Part shown: positions 24,847 through 33,182 of the stretch, one piece after another | How positions within the stretch are numbered: position 1 is the stretch's first letter | How the letters are laid out: every line of letters starts with the position of its first letter | DNA from: CAZOGW01 sp964579415 | Lineage (GTDB): Bacteria > Actinomycetota > Acidimicrobiia > Spongiisociales > UBA5794 | Assembly: GCA_964579415.1 (NCBI GenBank) | Contig: CAZOGW010000007.1 | Span: 1 to 47,485 of the forward strand | Length of the DNA stretch: 47,485 nt | Reading direction: 5' to 3' | The notes under the pieces: model-generated | The model's database searches: none | Told to the model about the DNA's origin: nothing | What the model saw: only the letters and a program-made list of their open reading frames with translations | Position numbers and translations under genes: made by a program

Positions 24847-24952
24847 TGGCCACGTGTTTGCTGCCGGGCAGCCTCTCGTTCCTCCGCCGCTCTTCAAGCC
24901 TTCTCCAACGCTTCGTCAAAGGAGATACAGAATCACGTACCGGAAGGGCAGC

Positions 24953-25978
24953 TCAGGAGAAGAACGTGCGGGCGGTGTCCATGACGTCTTCGGGGAGGCC
25001 GCGGACGTCTTGGCAGGCGTCGTCGAGGGGGACGGGGACTACTGCGGTGCTGCGGACGGCGGCCATGACGCGGGTCATACCGGCGGCGGCGTAGTCGGCG
25101 GCGGCTACGCCGAGGCGGGTGCCGAGGATGCGGTCGGCGGCGGTGGGGGTGCCGCCGCGCTGGATGTGACCCAGCACCGACACCCGGGTCTCGAACCCGG
25201 TGAGCGCCTCGAGACGGTCGGCGATGGCGTAGCCGACGCCGCCGAGGCGGGAGAAGCCGAAGGCGTCGGTGCGCAACTCGACGTCCATGCCCCGGGGCGG
25301 GTCCACACCCTCGGCGACCACGACGATGGAGTAGCGCTTGCCCCTGCCGTGGCGGGCCTTCACGATCTCCGCCACGTCCTCGACGGGGATGGGGAACTCG
25401 GGGAGGAGGACGGCGTCGGCGCCGGCGGCGATACCGGCATAGGCGGCGATCCAACCCTTGGTGCGTCCCATCACCTCCACCACCATCACCCGGTTGTGCG
25501 ACTCCGCGGTCGAGGCGAGGCGGTCGATGGCGTCGGTGGCGATCTGGACCGCGGTGTCGAACCCGAAGGTGACGTCGGTCCCGGGGATGTCATTGTCGAT
25601 GGTCTTGGGGACTCCGATCACCGAAAGCCCCTCGTCGGCGAGCCGGAGCGCCGAGCGCAGCGTCCCGTCTCCCCCCACCACGACCAGGGTGTCGAGCCCG
25701 GTGGCGGCGATGGTCCCGGCGCAGCTCCCCAACCCGTTGCCGTGGATGTAGGGATCCATGCGGGAGGTACCGAGGATGGTCCCGCCCCGGGTGAGGATGC
25801 CCCGCACCGCGTCCCTGTCGAGGGGGATGGTGAGGCCGGTCATCAGGCCCTCCCACCCATTGCGGATCCCCACCACCTCCATCCCGTGCACGTCGGTGCC
25901 GCGGGTAGCCACCGCCCGGATGACAGCGTTCAACCCGGGGCAGTCGCCTCCGGCGGTGAGGATGCCGATGGTGGTCAT
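24953..25978 (-). CDS. pfkA: 6-phosphofructokinase paralogue 1 (Gly104/Lys124 type)
   Basis: This 341-aa PFK-A family enzyme phosphorylates fructose 6-phosphate. The N-terminal loop is ILTAGGDCPGLNAVIR; the donor-site motif is GGDGT (residues 102-106); the catalytic loop is PKTIDND (124-130); EVMGRTKGW and LGHIQRGG follow. In E. coli numbering this is Gly104 with Lys124, a combination found in actinobacterial enzymes of either donor type, so ATP versus PPi use cannot be decided. TATGCT lies 6 nt before ATG 25978 without an SD, suggesting a leaderless transcript. It is the last of three tandem PFK genes on this strand. Confidence 0.92.
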   Translation of the reverse strand: MTTIGILTAGGDCPGLNAVIRAVATRGTDVHGMEVVGIRNGWEGLMTGLTIPLDRDAVRGILTRGGTILGTSRMDPYIHGNGLGSCAGTIAATGLDTLVVVGGDGTLRSALRLADEGLSVIGVPKTIDNDIPGTDVTFGFDTAVQIATDAIDRLASTAESHNRVMVVEVMGRTKGWIAAYAGIAAGADAVLLPEFPIPVEDVAEIVKARHGRGKRYSIVVVAEGVDPPRGMDVELRTDAFGFSRLGGVGYAIADRLEALTGFETRVSVLGHIQRGGTPTAADRILGTRLGVAAADYAAAGMTRVMAAVRSTAVVPVPLDDACQDVRGLPEDVMDTARTFFS

Positions 25979-25984
25979 GGGGCG

Positions 25985-25990
25985 AGCATA
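25985..25990 (-). promoter_or_regulatory. Putative -10 hexamer TATGCT for PFK paralogue 1
   Basis: On the minus strand TATGCT ends 6 nt before the ATG at 25978, with no SD between. It would give this gene its own leaderless promoter downstream of the heptamer hairpin. Confidence 0.4.
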
Positions 25991-26011
25991 GGAGCGCGAG
26001 GTCCTCGTGAA

Positions 26012-26076
26012 GCGGGGAGGTACTTGGTACTTGGTATTTGGTATCGGCGACTACCAGGTACCAAGTACCTCCCCGC
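26012..26076. repeat. Inverted heptamer repeat with GC clamp between PFK genes
   Basis: This is the clearest full element. GCGGGGAGGTACTTGGTA on the left (26012-26029) and its mirror TACC..AAGTACCTCCCCGC on the right (ending 26076) give a stem with a 9-bp GC clamp plus heptamer arms around a short loop (about 26042-26052). It is 31 nt downstream of the PFK 2 stop on the minus strand and 34 nt upstream of PFK 1. Confidence 0.88.
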
Positions 26077-26106
26077 ACCAATGCCGCCTCGATTCCCTGC
26101 GCAACC

Positions 26107-27255
26107 TCAATACAAGAACATCGGCTTGCCGCGCACGTGGCGCACCAGGGGCCGGTAGGCGGCCGAGTCGTAGAGCTCGTCGATGTCGACGCGCTTGACA
26201 CCCTCGCCGGTCACCGAGATGGGAACGCTGGTGTAGGTGCCGCCGCGCAGGGCCACCATGCGACCGGTGGAGCCGTCCAGGGCCAGGTCGGCCGCCATCA
26301 CCGCGTAGTTGGTGGCCACCATGAGGTCGAGGGAGTCGGGGCTGCCGGAGCGCATCAGGTAGCCCACCTGCTGGTTGATGATGCCCTCCCCGGTGCGTTC
26401 CTTGATGAGGGCCCCGGTCAGCTCGCCGATCCCGCCCAGCTTGCGGTGCCCGTAGGCGTCGGCCTCGCCGCTGAGCATCATCTCCCCGCCGAGGATGGTG
26501 GCGCCCTCGGAGATGGTGAGCATGGCGTACCCGGAGGGGTTGGACCGCTTGTCGGCCATGATCAGCTCGCTGACCCGGTCGATGTCGAAGGGGACCTCGG
26601 AGATGAGCGCCCGGTCGACGCCGGCGAGGTAGGCGGTGATCAGCGACGTCTCACCGCTGTACCGGCCGAACAGCTCGACGACGGCGATCCGCTCGTGCGA
26701 TCCCACCGAGGTGCGCAGGTTGTGGATGAACTGCACGCCGCGGGTGATGGCGGTGGAGAACCCGATGCAGTAGTCGGTGCCGTGCACGTCGTTGTCCATC
26801 GTCTTGGGGATGGCGATGGTGGGCACGCCCTCCTCGTGCATGCGCAGCCCGTATGAGAGGGTGTCGTCGCCTCCGATGGGGATGAGCACGTCGATGCCGG
26901 CCGCCTCGATGACGCGCAGCACGTGGTCGGTGAAGTCGAAGGGACCGTCGCCCTCGGCCCGGGGAGTGAGGAATTCGGGGACCTCCCGGCGCGGCATCCG
27001 TCCCGGGTTGGTGCGGGAGCTGTGCAGCACGGTCCCGCCGGTGCGGTCGATGGTGCGCACCCGGTTGAGGTCGAGCGGCATCAGGTTGGCCTCGACGGTG
27101 GTCGGATCGTCGAGGTCGGTGCCCACCAGGCCACCCCACCCGCGCCGGATGCCGACGACCTCGTGGCCCTGCTCGTGGACCCGGGTGACGACAGCCTTGA
27201 TACAGGGGTTGAGCCCGGGGACGTCTCCGCCGCCGGTGAGGATTCCGATGCGCAT
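26107..27255 (-). CDS. 6-phosphofructokinase paralogue 2 (PPi-type signature)
   Basis: This 382-aa PFK-A family member is about 40 residues longer than paralogue 1, mainly through an insertion between the RTGGTVLHSSR strand and IDVLIPIGGDDT. It carries GGDDT (residues 128-132) and PKTMDND (150-156), that is Asp104/Lys124 in E. coli numbering, the combination associated with pyrophosphate-dependent PFKs. Other conserved blocks are ILTGGGDVPGLNP and VELFGRYSGETS. The usual GH-QRGG substrate motif is VGYLMRSGSPD. It probably transfers phosphate reversibly from PPi to fructose 6-phosphate; this is inferred from signature residues. AGAGGA/AAAGG precedes ATG 27255. Confidence 0.88.
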   Translation of the reverse strand: MRIGILTGGGDVPGLNPCIKAVVTRVHEQGHEVVGIRRGWGGLVGTDLDDPTTVEANLMPLDLNRVRTIDRTGGTVLHSSRTNPGRMPRREVPEFLTPRAEGDGPFDFTDHVLRVIEAAGIDVLIPIGGDDTLSYGLRMHEEGVPTIAIPKTMDNDVHGTDYCIGFSTAITRGVQFIHNLRTSVGSHERIAVVELFGRYSGETSLITAYLAGVDRALISEVPFDIDRVSELIMADKRSNPSGYAMLTISEGATILGGEMMLSGEADAYGHRKLGGIGELTGALIKERTGEGIINQQVGYLMRSGSPDSLDLMVATNYAVMAADLALDGSTGRMVALRGGTYTSVPISVTGEGVKRVDIDELYDSAAYRPLVRHVRGKPMFLY

Positions 27256-27313
27256 GGTGCCTTTCCTCTCGGGTGAGGAGCGATCTTGGTCGAGGGGTCG
27301 GGAGTTGCGCCAG

Positions 27314-28285
27314 TCAGCGAGCCAGCCGGCGCATCACCTCGTAGGCAAGCATCGACGGTTTGCGGCCCGTGGTCACCACGTCGCCCAGCGGGACCAGGGT
27401 CACCTCCTGGCCGGTGAGTCCGGTCATGACGTCGGTTTGCCCGCCGGCCAGGGCCTCGACGGCGACCACGCCGAACCGGCTGGCGAGGAGGCGGTCGAAC
27501 GCGGTGGGGCTGCCGCCGCGCTGGACATGGCCGAGGATGGTGATGCGCGGCTCGAAACCGATGTCGTTGGCCTCGAGGTGGGCGGCGACGTCCTGGATGG
27601 CCAGCTTGGCGCCTTCGGCGACGAGGATGAAGGCGTGGGTCTTGCCCCGGGCGTAGGCGGCCTCGATCACGGCGCCGACCTCGTCGAGTGTCATGTCGAC
27701 CTCGGGGACGATGGCCACCTCGGCGCCGCATGCCAGCCCGGCCTGGATCGCCAGGTACCCGCATTCGCGACCCATGGTCTCCACCAGGAAGGCCCGCTGG
27801 TGCGACCAGGCGGTGTCGCGCAGCTTGTCGACCGTCTCGCAGATCGTGTTGAGGGCGGTGTCGGTCCCCAGCGCCATGGCGGTGCCGGCGATGTCGTTGT
27901 CGATGGAGGCGGGGATCCCCACCACCCGGACTCCCTCGGCGGCGAGGGCATGGGCGCCGCTGAGGGACCCGTCGCCGCCGATCACCACCAGGGCGTCGAT
28001 GCCGGCGCCGTTGAGGTTGCGCAAGGCGGTGCGCCGTCCCTTGACGGTGCGCATCTCGGCGTTGCGCGCCGTGTGCAGGATGGTGCCGCCGCGATGGAGG
28101 ATGTCGCCCACGTCGCGCACGTCGACCCGCCGCATGACCCCGTTGACCAGCCCGTCGTACCCGCCGACGATGCCGGTGGTCTCGACGTCGATGCTGGCCG
28201 CGGTCCGTACCACGGCGCGAATGGCCGAGTTCATTCCGGGGGCGTCGCCCCCTGAGGTCATGACACCGATTCGCGTCAAGGCCAT
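27314..28285 (-). CDS. pfkA: 6-phosphofructokinase paralogue 3 (ATP-type signature)
   Basis: This 323-aa protein is close to the 320 aa of classical bacterial PfkA. It has VMTSGGDAPGMNSAIR, GGDGS (residues 103-107), PASIDND (125-131), ETMGRECGYLA and LGHVQRGGSPTAFDR. Gly at position 104 and a small residue, not Lys, at 124 indicate ATP as phosphoryl donor. ATG 28285 with GAGGAG about 11 nt upstream is preferred to the longer in-frame start at 28321. It is the first PFK gene on this strand and is divergent from dnaE across a 186-nt gap that holds no recognised element. Confidence 0.92.
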   Translation of the reverse strand: MALTRIGVMTSGGDAPGMNSAIRAVVRTAASIDVETTGIVGGYDGLVNGVMRRVDVRDVGDILHRGGTILHTARNAEMRTVKGRRTALRNLNGAGIDALVVIGGDGSLSGAHALAAEGVRVVGIPASIDNDIAGTAMALGTDTALNTICETVDKLRDTAWSHQRAFLVETMGRECGYLAIQAGLACGAEVAIVPEVDMTLDEVGAVIEAAYARGKTHAFILVAEGAKLAIQDVAAHLEANDIGFEPRITILGHVQRGGSPTAFDRLLASRFGVVAVEALAGGQTDVMTGLTGQEVTLVPLGDVVTTGRKPSMLAYEVMRRLAR

Positions 28286-28471
28286 GGGATCGGGATCTCC
28301 TCGGTGGTCCGCCGCGGGCACCTCTGCCGGGCGCCGAATGGTACCGCGATGGTCCGCCGCTGCAGCGAGGCGTCGCCGCCGGCTTGGTCACCCGCGAAAA
28401 GCGAGCTGGTCTGGAGGTAGCCAGAGGGGTGCCGGCGTGCTTACATGCGTGTAGTTCTGACGAGGGCCCTC

Positions 28472-31400
28472 ATGGACGCAGAAAGCTTCGCACATCTCCA
28501 CGTCCATACCGAGTTCTCGATGCTCGACGGGGCGGCGCGGGTCGACCAGCTGGTGGCAGCGGTCGCCGCGGACGGCCAGCCGGCGGTGGCCATCACCGAC
28601 CACGGCGTCCTGTACGGCGTCGTCGACTTCTACAAGGCCGCCACCCGCGCCGGGGTGAAGCCGATCGTCGGCATCGAGGCGTACACCACGCCCGGATCCC
28701 GCTTCGACCGGCTCCCCAAGCGGGAGAACGCCATCCACCACATGACGCTGCTGGCGGTGAGCCAGACCGGGTATCACAACCTGCTCAAGCTGTCGTCGCG
28801 GGCCTTCCTCGAGGGCTACTACTACAAGCCGCGGATGGACGTCGAGCTGCTGTCGGAGTACTCCGAGGGCATCGTCGCCACCTCGGGCTGCCTGGGTGGG
28901 CATGTCGCCCAGATGCTGGCCCCGGACGCCTCCGTCGAGGAGGGAAACCAGCAGGGGCGGGTGCGGGACTTCGACGCCGCCGTGGCCGCGGCGGCGATGT
29001 ACCAGGACATCTTCGGCAGGGACAACTTCTTCATCGAGATCATGGACGCCGGTGTCCCCGCCCAGCAACGCGTCCTGCCCGACCTGCTGTCCATATCGCG
29101 CCAGATCGGCGCCCCCCTCCTCGCCACCAACGACACCCACTACACATACGCCTCCGAGGCCGATGCCCACGACGCCCTGCTGTGCATCCAGACCGGCGCC
29201 CTGCAGTCGGAGGAGAAGCGCTTCCGCTTCGAGTCCCAGGAGTACTACGTCAAGTCGGCGCGCCAGATGCGGGAGCTGTTCCCCGCCGACCAGTTCGAGG
29301 GAGCCTGCGACAACACGCTGCGGATCGCCGAGCGGGCCGACATCAAGCTCGACCTGGGCAACCTGCTGCTGCCCCACTTCCCCGTGCCGGCCGGGGAGAC
29401 GGAGAAGTCGTTCCTGCACCGGCTGGTCGCCGAGGGGGCACGCAAGCGCTACGGCGAGCTATCCGACGAGGTGCGTCACCGCGTCGACTACGAGCTGGGC
29501 GTCATCGACGACATGGGCTTCAACGCCTACTTCCTCATCGTGTGGGACCTGATACGGCACGCCAACGAGCGGGGGATCCGCACCGGGCCGGGGCGGGGGA
29601 GCGCCGCCGGGTCGATCGTCGCCTACTGCCTGGGCATCACCAAGCTCGACCCCATCGAGTACGGGTTGATCTTCGAGAGGTTCCTCAACCCGGGCCGGCG
29701 CACCATGCCCGACATCGACATGGACTTCGACGAGCGACACCGCGCCGAGATGATCGCCTACTGCGCCGAGCGCTACGGGTCCGACCACGTGGCGCAGATC
29801 GTGACGTTCTCCACCATCAAGGGCCGCCAGGCGCTGCGGGACTCGGCCCGGGTGCTGGGCCATCCCTACGGCGTCGGCGACCGCATCGCCAAGGCGATGC
29901 CGCAGGCCATCCTGGGCAAGGAGGCGACGCTGGCGCAGTGCCTGGAGGAACCGGAGCCGGGCGTCGGACAGGAGGTGCGGGACTGGTACGCCGGAGCCTC
30001 GGCGCTACGGGAGGACTACAAGAACGACGCGGCGGCGCGGGAGATCATCGACACCGCCCGCGGCCTGGAGGGGCTACGCCGCCAGGACTCCATCCACGCC
30101 GCCGCGGTGGTGATCTCCCCGGTGCCGCTGGCCGAGATCGTGCCGCTGCAGCGCAAGGGCGATGACGCCGAGGTGGTCACCCAGTACGAGATGCACGGGG
30201 TGGAGGACCTGGGCCTGCTCAAGATGGACTTCCTCGGCCTGCGCAACCTGACCACGATCGAACGAGCGCTGGAACTGATCAAGCGCAACACCGGCGAGAG
30301 CATCGACGTCGACAACCTGCCCCTCGACGACGAGAAGGTCTACGCCATGTTGCGCGACGGCGAGTCGATGGGCGTGTTCCAGTTCGAGGGTGGCCCGATG
30401 CGGGCGCTGATGCGCCGCCTCGGCCCCGACCGCTTCGAGCACCTGATCGCCCTCAATGCCCTGTACCGCCCCGGGCCGCTGGGGGCAGGAATGCACAACG
30501 AATACGCCGACCGCAAGAACGACAGGTCGGCCATCGAACTGCTCCATCCCGACATGGGTGAGGTGCTGGCCGACACCTACGGCATCATGGTCTACCAGGA
30601 GCAGGTCATGCAGGTGGCACAGCGCATGGCCGGCTACTCGATGCAGGACGCCGACAACCTGCGTAAGGCGATGGGCAAGAAGATCGCCTCGGTGATGGAG
30701 AACGAGCGGGAGAAGCTCGTCGCCGGGTGTGTCGCCAGCGGGTACACCGAGGAGCTGGGTAGGGAGCTGTTCGGGTTCATCGAGCACTTCGCCGGCTACG
30801 GCTTCAACCGCTCCCACTCGGCGGCGTACGCGCTGGTGGCCTACCAGACCGCCTGGCTCAAGGCCCACTACCCGGCCGAGTACATGGCGGCGCTGCTCAC
30901 CGCCTCCAAGAAGGACAAGGACCGCACCGCCCTCTACCTCAACGAGTGCCGCGGCATGAACATCGAGGTGCTGGTACCCGACGTCAACCGCTCCGAGTCC
31001 GACTTCGCCGCAGTCGACGGCGCCATCACCTTCGGCCTGTCGGCGGTGCGCAACGTGGGCGAGGCGGTCGTCGACCTCGTCGTCGGCGAGCGGGACGCCC
31101 ACGGCCCGTTCACCGACATCCAGGACTTCCTCAACCGGGTCGATACGTCGGTGCTCAACAAGAGGACGGTCGAGTCGCTGATCAAGGCCGGCGCCTTCGA
31201 CTCCCTCGGGTACCCCCGCAAGGGCCTGCTGGTGGCGCTACTGGGCGCCGGCGCGGACGGCGGCGGCGCCGGACTGCTCGACGCCACCGTGGCCCGCCGC
31301 CGGGCCGAGGACATGGGTCAATACAGCCTGTTCGGCGGCACCGAGTCCGTCATCGAGGAGGTGCCGGTGGCCGTCCCCGACACCGAATGGGACCGGCGGG

Positions 31401-32011
31401 CCAAGCTCGACCTGGAGAAGGAGATGCTGGGCCTGTACGTGTCCGACCACCCGCTCCTCAGCGTGGGGCGGGCTCTCGACCGGATCTGCACGACGACCAT
31501 CCCCGAACTGTGGGACGCCGAGGACGGGTCACGGCACACCATCGGCGGCATGGTCACCAACGTGCAGCGCCGGTTCAACCAGCGGCAGCAGATGTTCTAC
31601 TTCTTCCGGCTCGAAGGGCTCGAGGGCGGCATCGAGGTGGCCGCCTTCCCCAAGGTCACCGAGCAGTACGGCTGGGCGATCCGGGAGGACGCCGCGGTGG
31701 CCGTCACCGGGCGGCTCGACCACCGCGGCGAGGACATCAAGTTCATCGCCGCCGAGCTGGCCGAGCCGGCGACCGACGACGACGGCACGGTGCGCATCCA
31801 GGCGCCGGCCACGATGCTGTCCCGGACGCTGGTCTCCCAACTCAAGGACACCCTGGCCCAGCATCCCGGCTCGGCGCCGGTGTACCTCCACATGACTAAC
31901 GGCACCGGCGACGCCAAGGTCGTCAAGCTGGGCGACGACCTCAGGGTCGAGCCCCGGTCGTCCTTGTATGCCGAGCTCAGAATGCTCCTGGGAGCGGCAG
32001 CCATCTTGTAG
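28472..32011 (+). CDS. dnaE: DNA polymerase III alpha subunit DnaE
   Basis: This 1179-aa C-family replicative polymerase has an N-terminal PHP domain (HLHVHTEFSMLDGA), a palm domain with catalytic acidic residues in RRTMPDIDMDFDERHR, the fingers/thumb blocks GPGRGSAAGSIVAYCLGIT and HAAAVVISP, the FGFIEHFAGYGFNRSHSAAYALVAYQTAWLKAHYP motif, HhH elements and a C-terminal OB fold (about residues 1000-1080). Length is typical of DnaE1. ATG 28472 is preferred over ATG 28445 because GAGGG lies 5 nt upstream and family members begin just before the PHP motif. The stop is followed 1 nt later by a heptamer hairpin. Confidence 0.96.
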   Translation: MDAESFAHLHVHTEFSMLDGAARVDQLVAAVAADGQPAVAITDHGVLYGVVDFYKAATRAGVKPIVGIEAYTTPGSRFDRLPKRENAIHHMTLLAVSQTGYHNLLKLSSRAFLEGYYYKPRMDVELLSEYSEGIVATSGCLGGHVAQMLAPDASVEEGNQQGRVRDFDAAVAAAAMYQDIFGRDNFFIEIMDAGVPAQQRVLPDLLSISRQIGAPLLATNDTHYTYASEADAHDALLCIQTGALQSEEKRFRFESQEYYVKSARQMRELFPADQFEGACDNTLRIAERADIKLDLGNLLLPHFPVPAGETEKSFLHRLVAEGARKRYGELSDEVRHRVDYELGVIDDMGFNAYFLIVWDLIRHANERGIRTGPGRGSAAGSIVAYCLGITKLDPIEYGLIFERFLNPGRRTMPDIDMDFDERHRAEMIAYCAERYGSDHVAQIVTFSTIKGRQALRDSARVLGHPYGVGDRIAKAMPQAILGKEATLAQCLEEPEPGVGQEVRDWYAGASALREDYKNDAAAREIIDTARGLEGLRRQDSIHAAAVVISPVPLAEIVPLQRKGDDAEVVTQYEMHGVEDLGLLKMDFLGLRNLTTIERALELIKRNTGESIDVDNLPLDDEKVYAMLRDGESMGVFQFEGGPMRALMRRLGPDRFEHLIALNALYRPGPLGAGMHNEYADRKNDRSAIELLHPDMGEVLADTYGIMVYQEQVMQVAQRMAGYSMQDADNLRKAMGKKIASVMENEREKLVAGCVASGYTEELGRELFGFIEHFAGYGFNRSHSAAYALVAYQTAWLKAHYPAEYMAALLTASKKDKDRTALYLNECRGMNIEVLVPDVNRSESDFAAVDGAITFGLSAVRNVGEAVVDLVVGERDAHGPFTDIQDFLNRVDTSVLNKRTVESLIKAGAFDSLGYPRKGLLVALLGAGADGGGAGLLDATVARRRAEDMGQYSLFGGTESVIEEVPVAVPDTEWDRRAKLDLEKEMLGLYVSDHPLLSVGRALDRICTTTIPELWDAEDGSRHTIGGMVTNVQRRFNQRQQMFYFFRLEGLEGGIEVAAFPKVTEQYGWAIREDAAVAVTGRLDHRGEDIKFIAAELAEPATDDDGTVRIQAPATMLSRTLVSQLKDTLAQHPGSAPVYLHMTNGTGDAKVVKLGDDLRVEPRSSLYAELRMLLGAAAIL

Positions 32012-32012
32012 G

Positions 32013-32125
32013 CAGGTACTTGGTGTTTGGTACCTGAACCCGGCCGACCACCGGTGCGGGTCCAGGCTGAAGTCAAGACAACGTTATCGGTCGTTACCAA
32101 ATACTAAATACCGAATATTAAGTAC
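32013..32125. repeat. Degenerate heptamer repeat pair at the dnaE/ATPase convergence
   Basis: The left part (32013-32036) forms its own 7-bp hairpin, CAGGTAC and GTACCTG around a 10-nt loop. The right part (about 32095-32125) is a run of decayed heptamers (TACCAAA, TACTAAA, TACCGAA, TATTAAG, TACCGAA). It lies between two convergent stop codons, and the right arm supplies the last codons and stop of the ATPase gene on the minus strand. Confidence 0.7.
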
Positions 32126-33182
32126 CGAAGAGCGCCTTCCGGAGCTCCGGGGAGTCCTCCATCAGCTCCGCCAGGGACTCCAAGTCCGTGGGGGGGTCCA
32201 TGAGGAGGGGGACGGTGGCGAGGAGGGAGCCGTGGCGGGCGGCGAACTCGCGGCGGGTCTCGGCCTTGTGGCGGGCCTCGGCCGACCAGCGCTGCAGGTT
32301 GGCCACGAGAGCGTTCCATTCGGAGGCGTCGATGCCGGAGGGAGGCGCGTCCGGCGCCCGGGCCGTCTCCCACTCGGGAGGCAGTTCACGGTTGAACACC
32401 ACCGCCGCCGGGGTGAGGGCGGCGTCGGGCAGCTCGTCGAAGAGGCGTCGCGATTCCCGCATCGGTGTCGGGTCGGCGTTGGTGACCACCACGATGCGAG
32501 CCATCCTCAAGTGCCGCTCGACACTGCGTGCCCGGTGCGACATCCCGTCGTAGATGGTGCGCAGGTCGAGGAGGAACTCGGCAATGTCCTGCAACAGCGG
32601 CCCGCCCAGCACCGTGTCGGCGAGGCGGAGCATGGGGCGGGCGGTCAACCGGTACAGCGTCTTGCGGCCCGGGATACGGGCGCCGGTCATCCAGTGGAGC
32701 AGGCGGCCCCCGACCAGTTCGGACATCCTTCCCGGGGAGAGCAGGAAGTCGATGCCGCCCACCGACGGGGGGGTGTCGACCACCACCAGGTCCCATGAGC
32801 TCGACTCGACGAACTCGGCCATCTGCTCGCCGGCGGCGTAGGCCTGGGCGGCGGGGAACCGGTCTGCGATGGCACGGAAGAAGGGGTTGGCGAGCAGCCG
32901 GTCGGCGACGTCGGGCTCGGCGTGGCGAGCCACGATCGCCTCCCACGAGGCGGTGACGTCGAGCATTGCCGCCCACAGGTTGCCGTGCCCTTCGACCCGG
33001 GCGGGACGGTTGCCCAGCTCGCCCACTCCGAGGGCGTCGGCGAGCCGCATCGCCGGGTCGACCGTGACCACCAGTGTGTTGATGCCGCGGGCGGCGGCGT
33101 CGACGGCTGCCGCCGCGGCGATCGTGGTCTTGCCGACTCCCCCGGCGCCGGCGACGAGGAGGATCGAGGTACGCCTCGTCAT
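32118..33182 (-). CDS. Get3/ArsA-like ATPase, Rv3680-like subunit
   Basis: This 354-aa SIMIBI-class ATPase has the P-loop VAGAGGVGKTT at residues 10-20. The signature Lys of the deviant Walker A (KGGVGKT) is replaced by Ala13, while the catalytic P-loop Lys18 is kept. Other motifs: TVDPAMRLADALGVGELGN (switch I) and DLVVVDTPPSVGGIDFL (switch II). The same pattern (SGGVGKT, IDPAKRLAQALG) is recalled for mycobacterial Rv3680, which pairs with Rv3679. ATG 33182 overlaps the partner's stop. There is no arsenite pump gene nearby, so arsenic resistance is unlikely. Its 3' end lies within the repeat at 32095-32125. Confidence 0.85.
   Translation of the reverse strand: MTRRTSILLVAGAGGVGKTTIAAAAAVDAAARGINTLVVTVDPAMRLADALGVGELGNRPARVEGHGNLWAAMLDVTASWEAIVARHAEPDVADRLLANPFFRAIADRFPAAQAYAAGEQMAEFVESSSWDLVVVDTPPSVGGIDFLLSPGRMSELVGGRLLHWMTGARIPGRKTLYRLTARPMLRLADTVLGGPLLQDIAEFLLDLRTIYDGMSHRARSVERHLRMARIVVVTNADPTPMRESRRLFDELPDAALTPAAVVFNRELPPEWETARAPDAPPSGIDASEWNALVANLQRWSAEARHKAETRREFAARHGSLLATVPLLMDPPTDLESLAELMEDSPELRKALFGT

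Noticed and set aside
24847..24952. A terminator in the convergent gap between the PIN-domain gene and PFK 1
   Set aside because: Only a short GCTGCC/GGCAGC palindrome with a one-nt centre is present; no convincing stem-loop was found.
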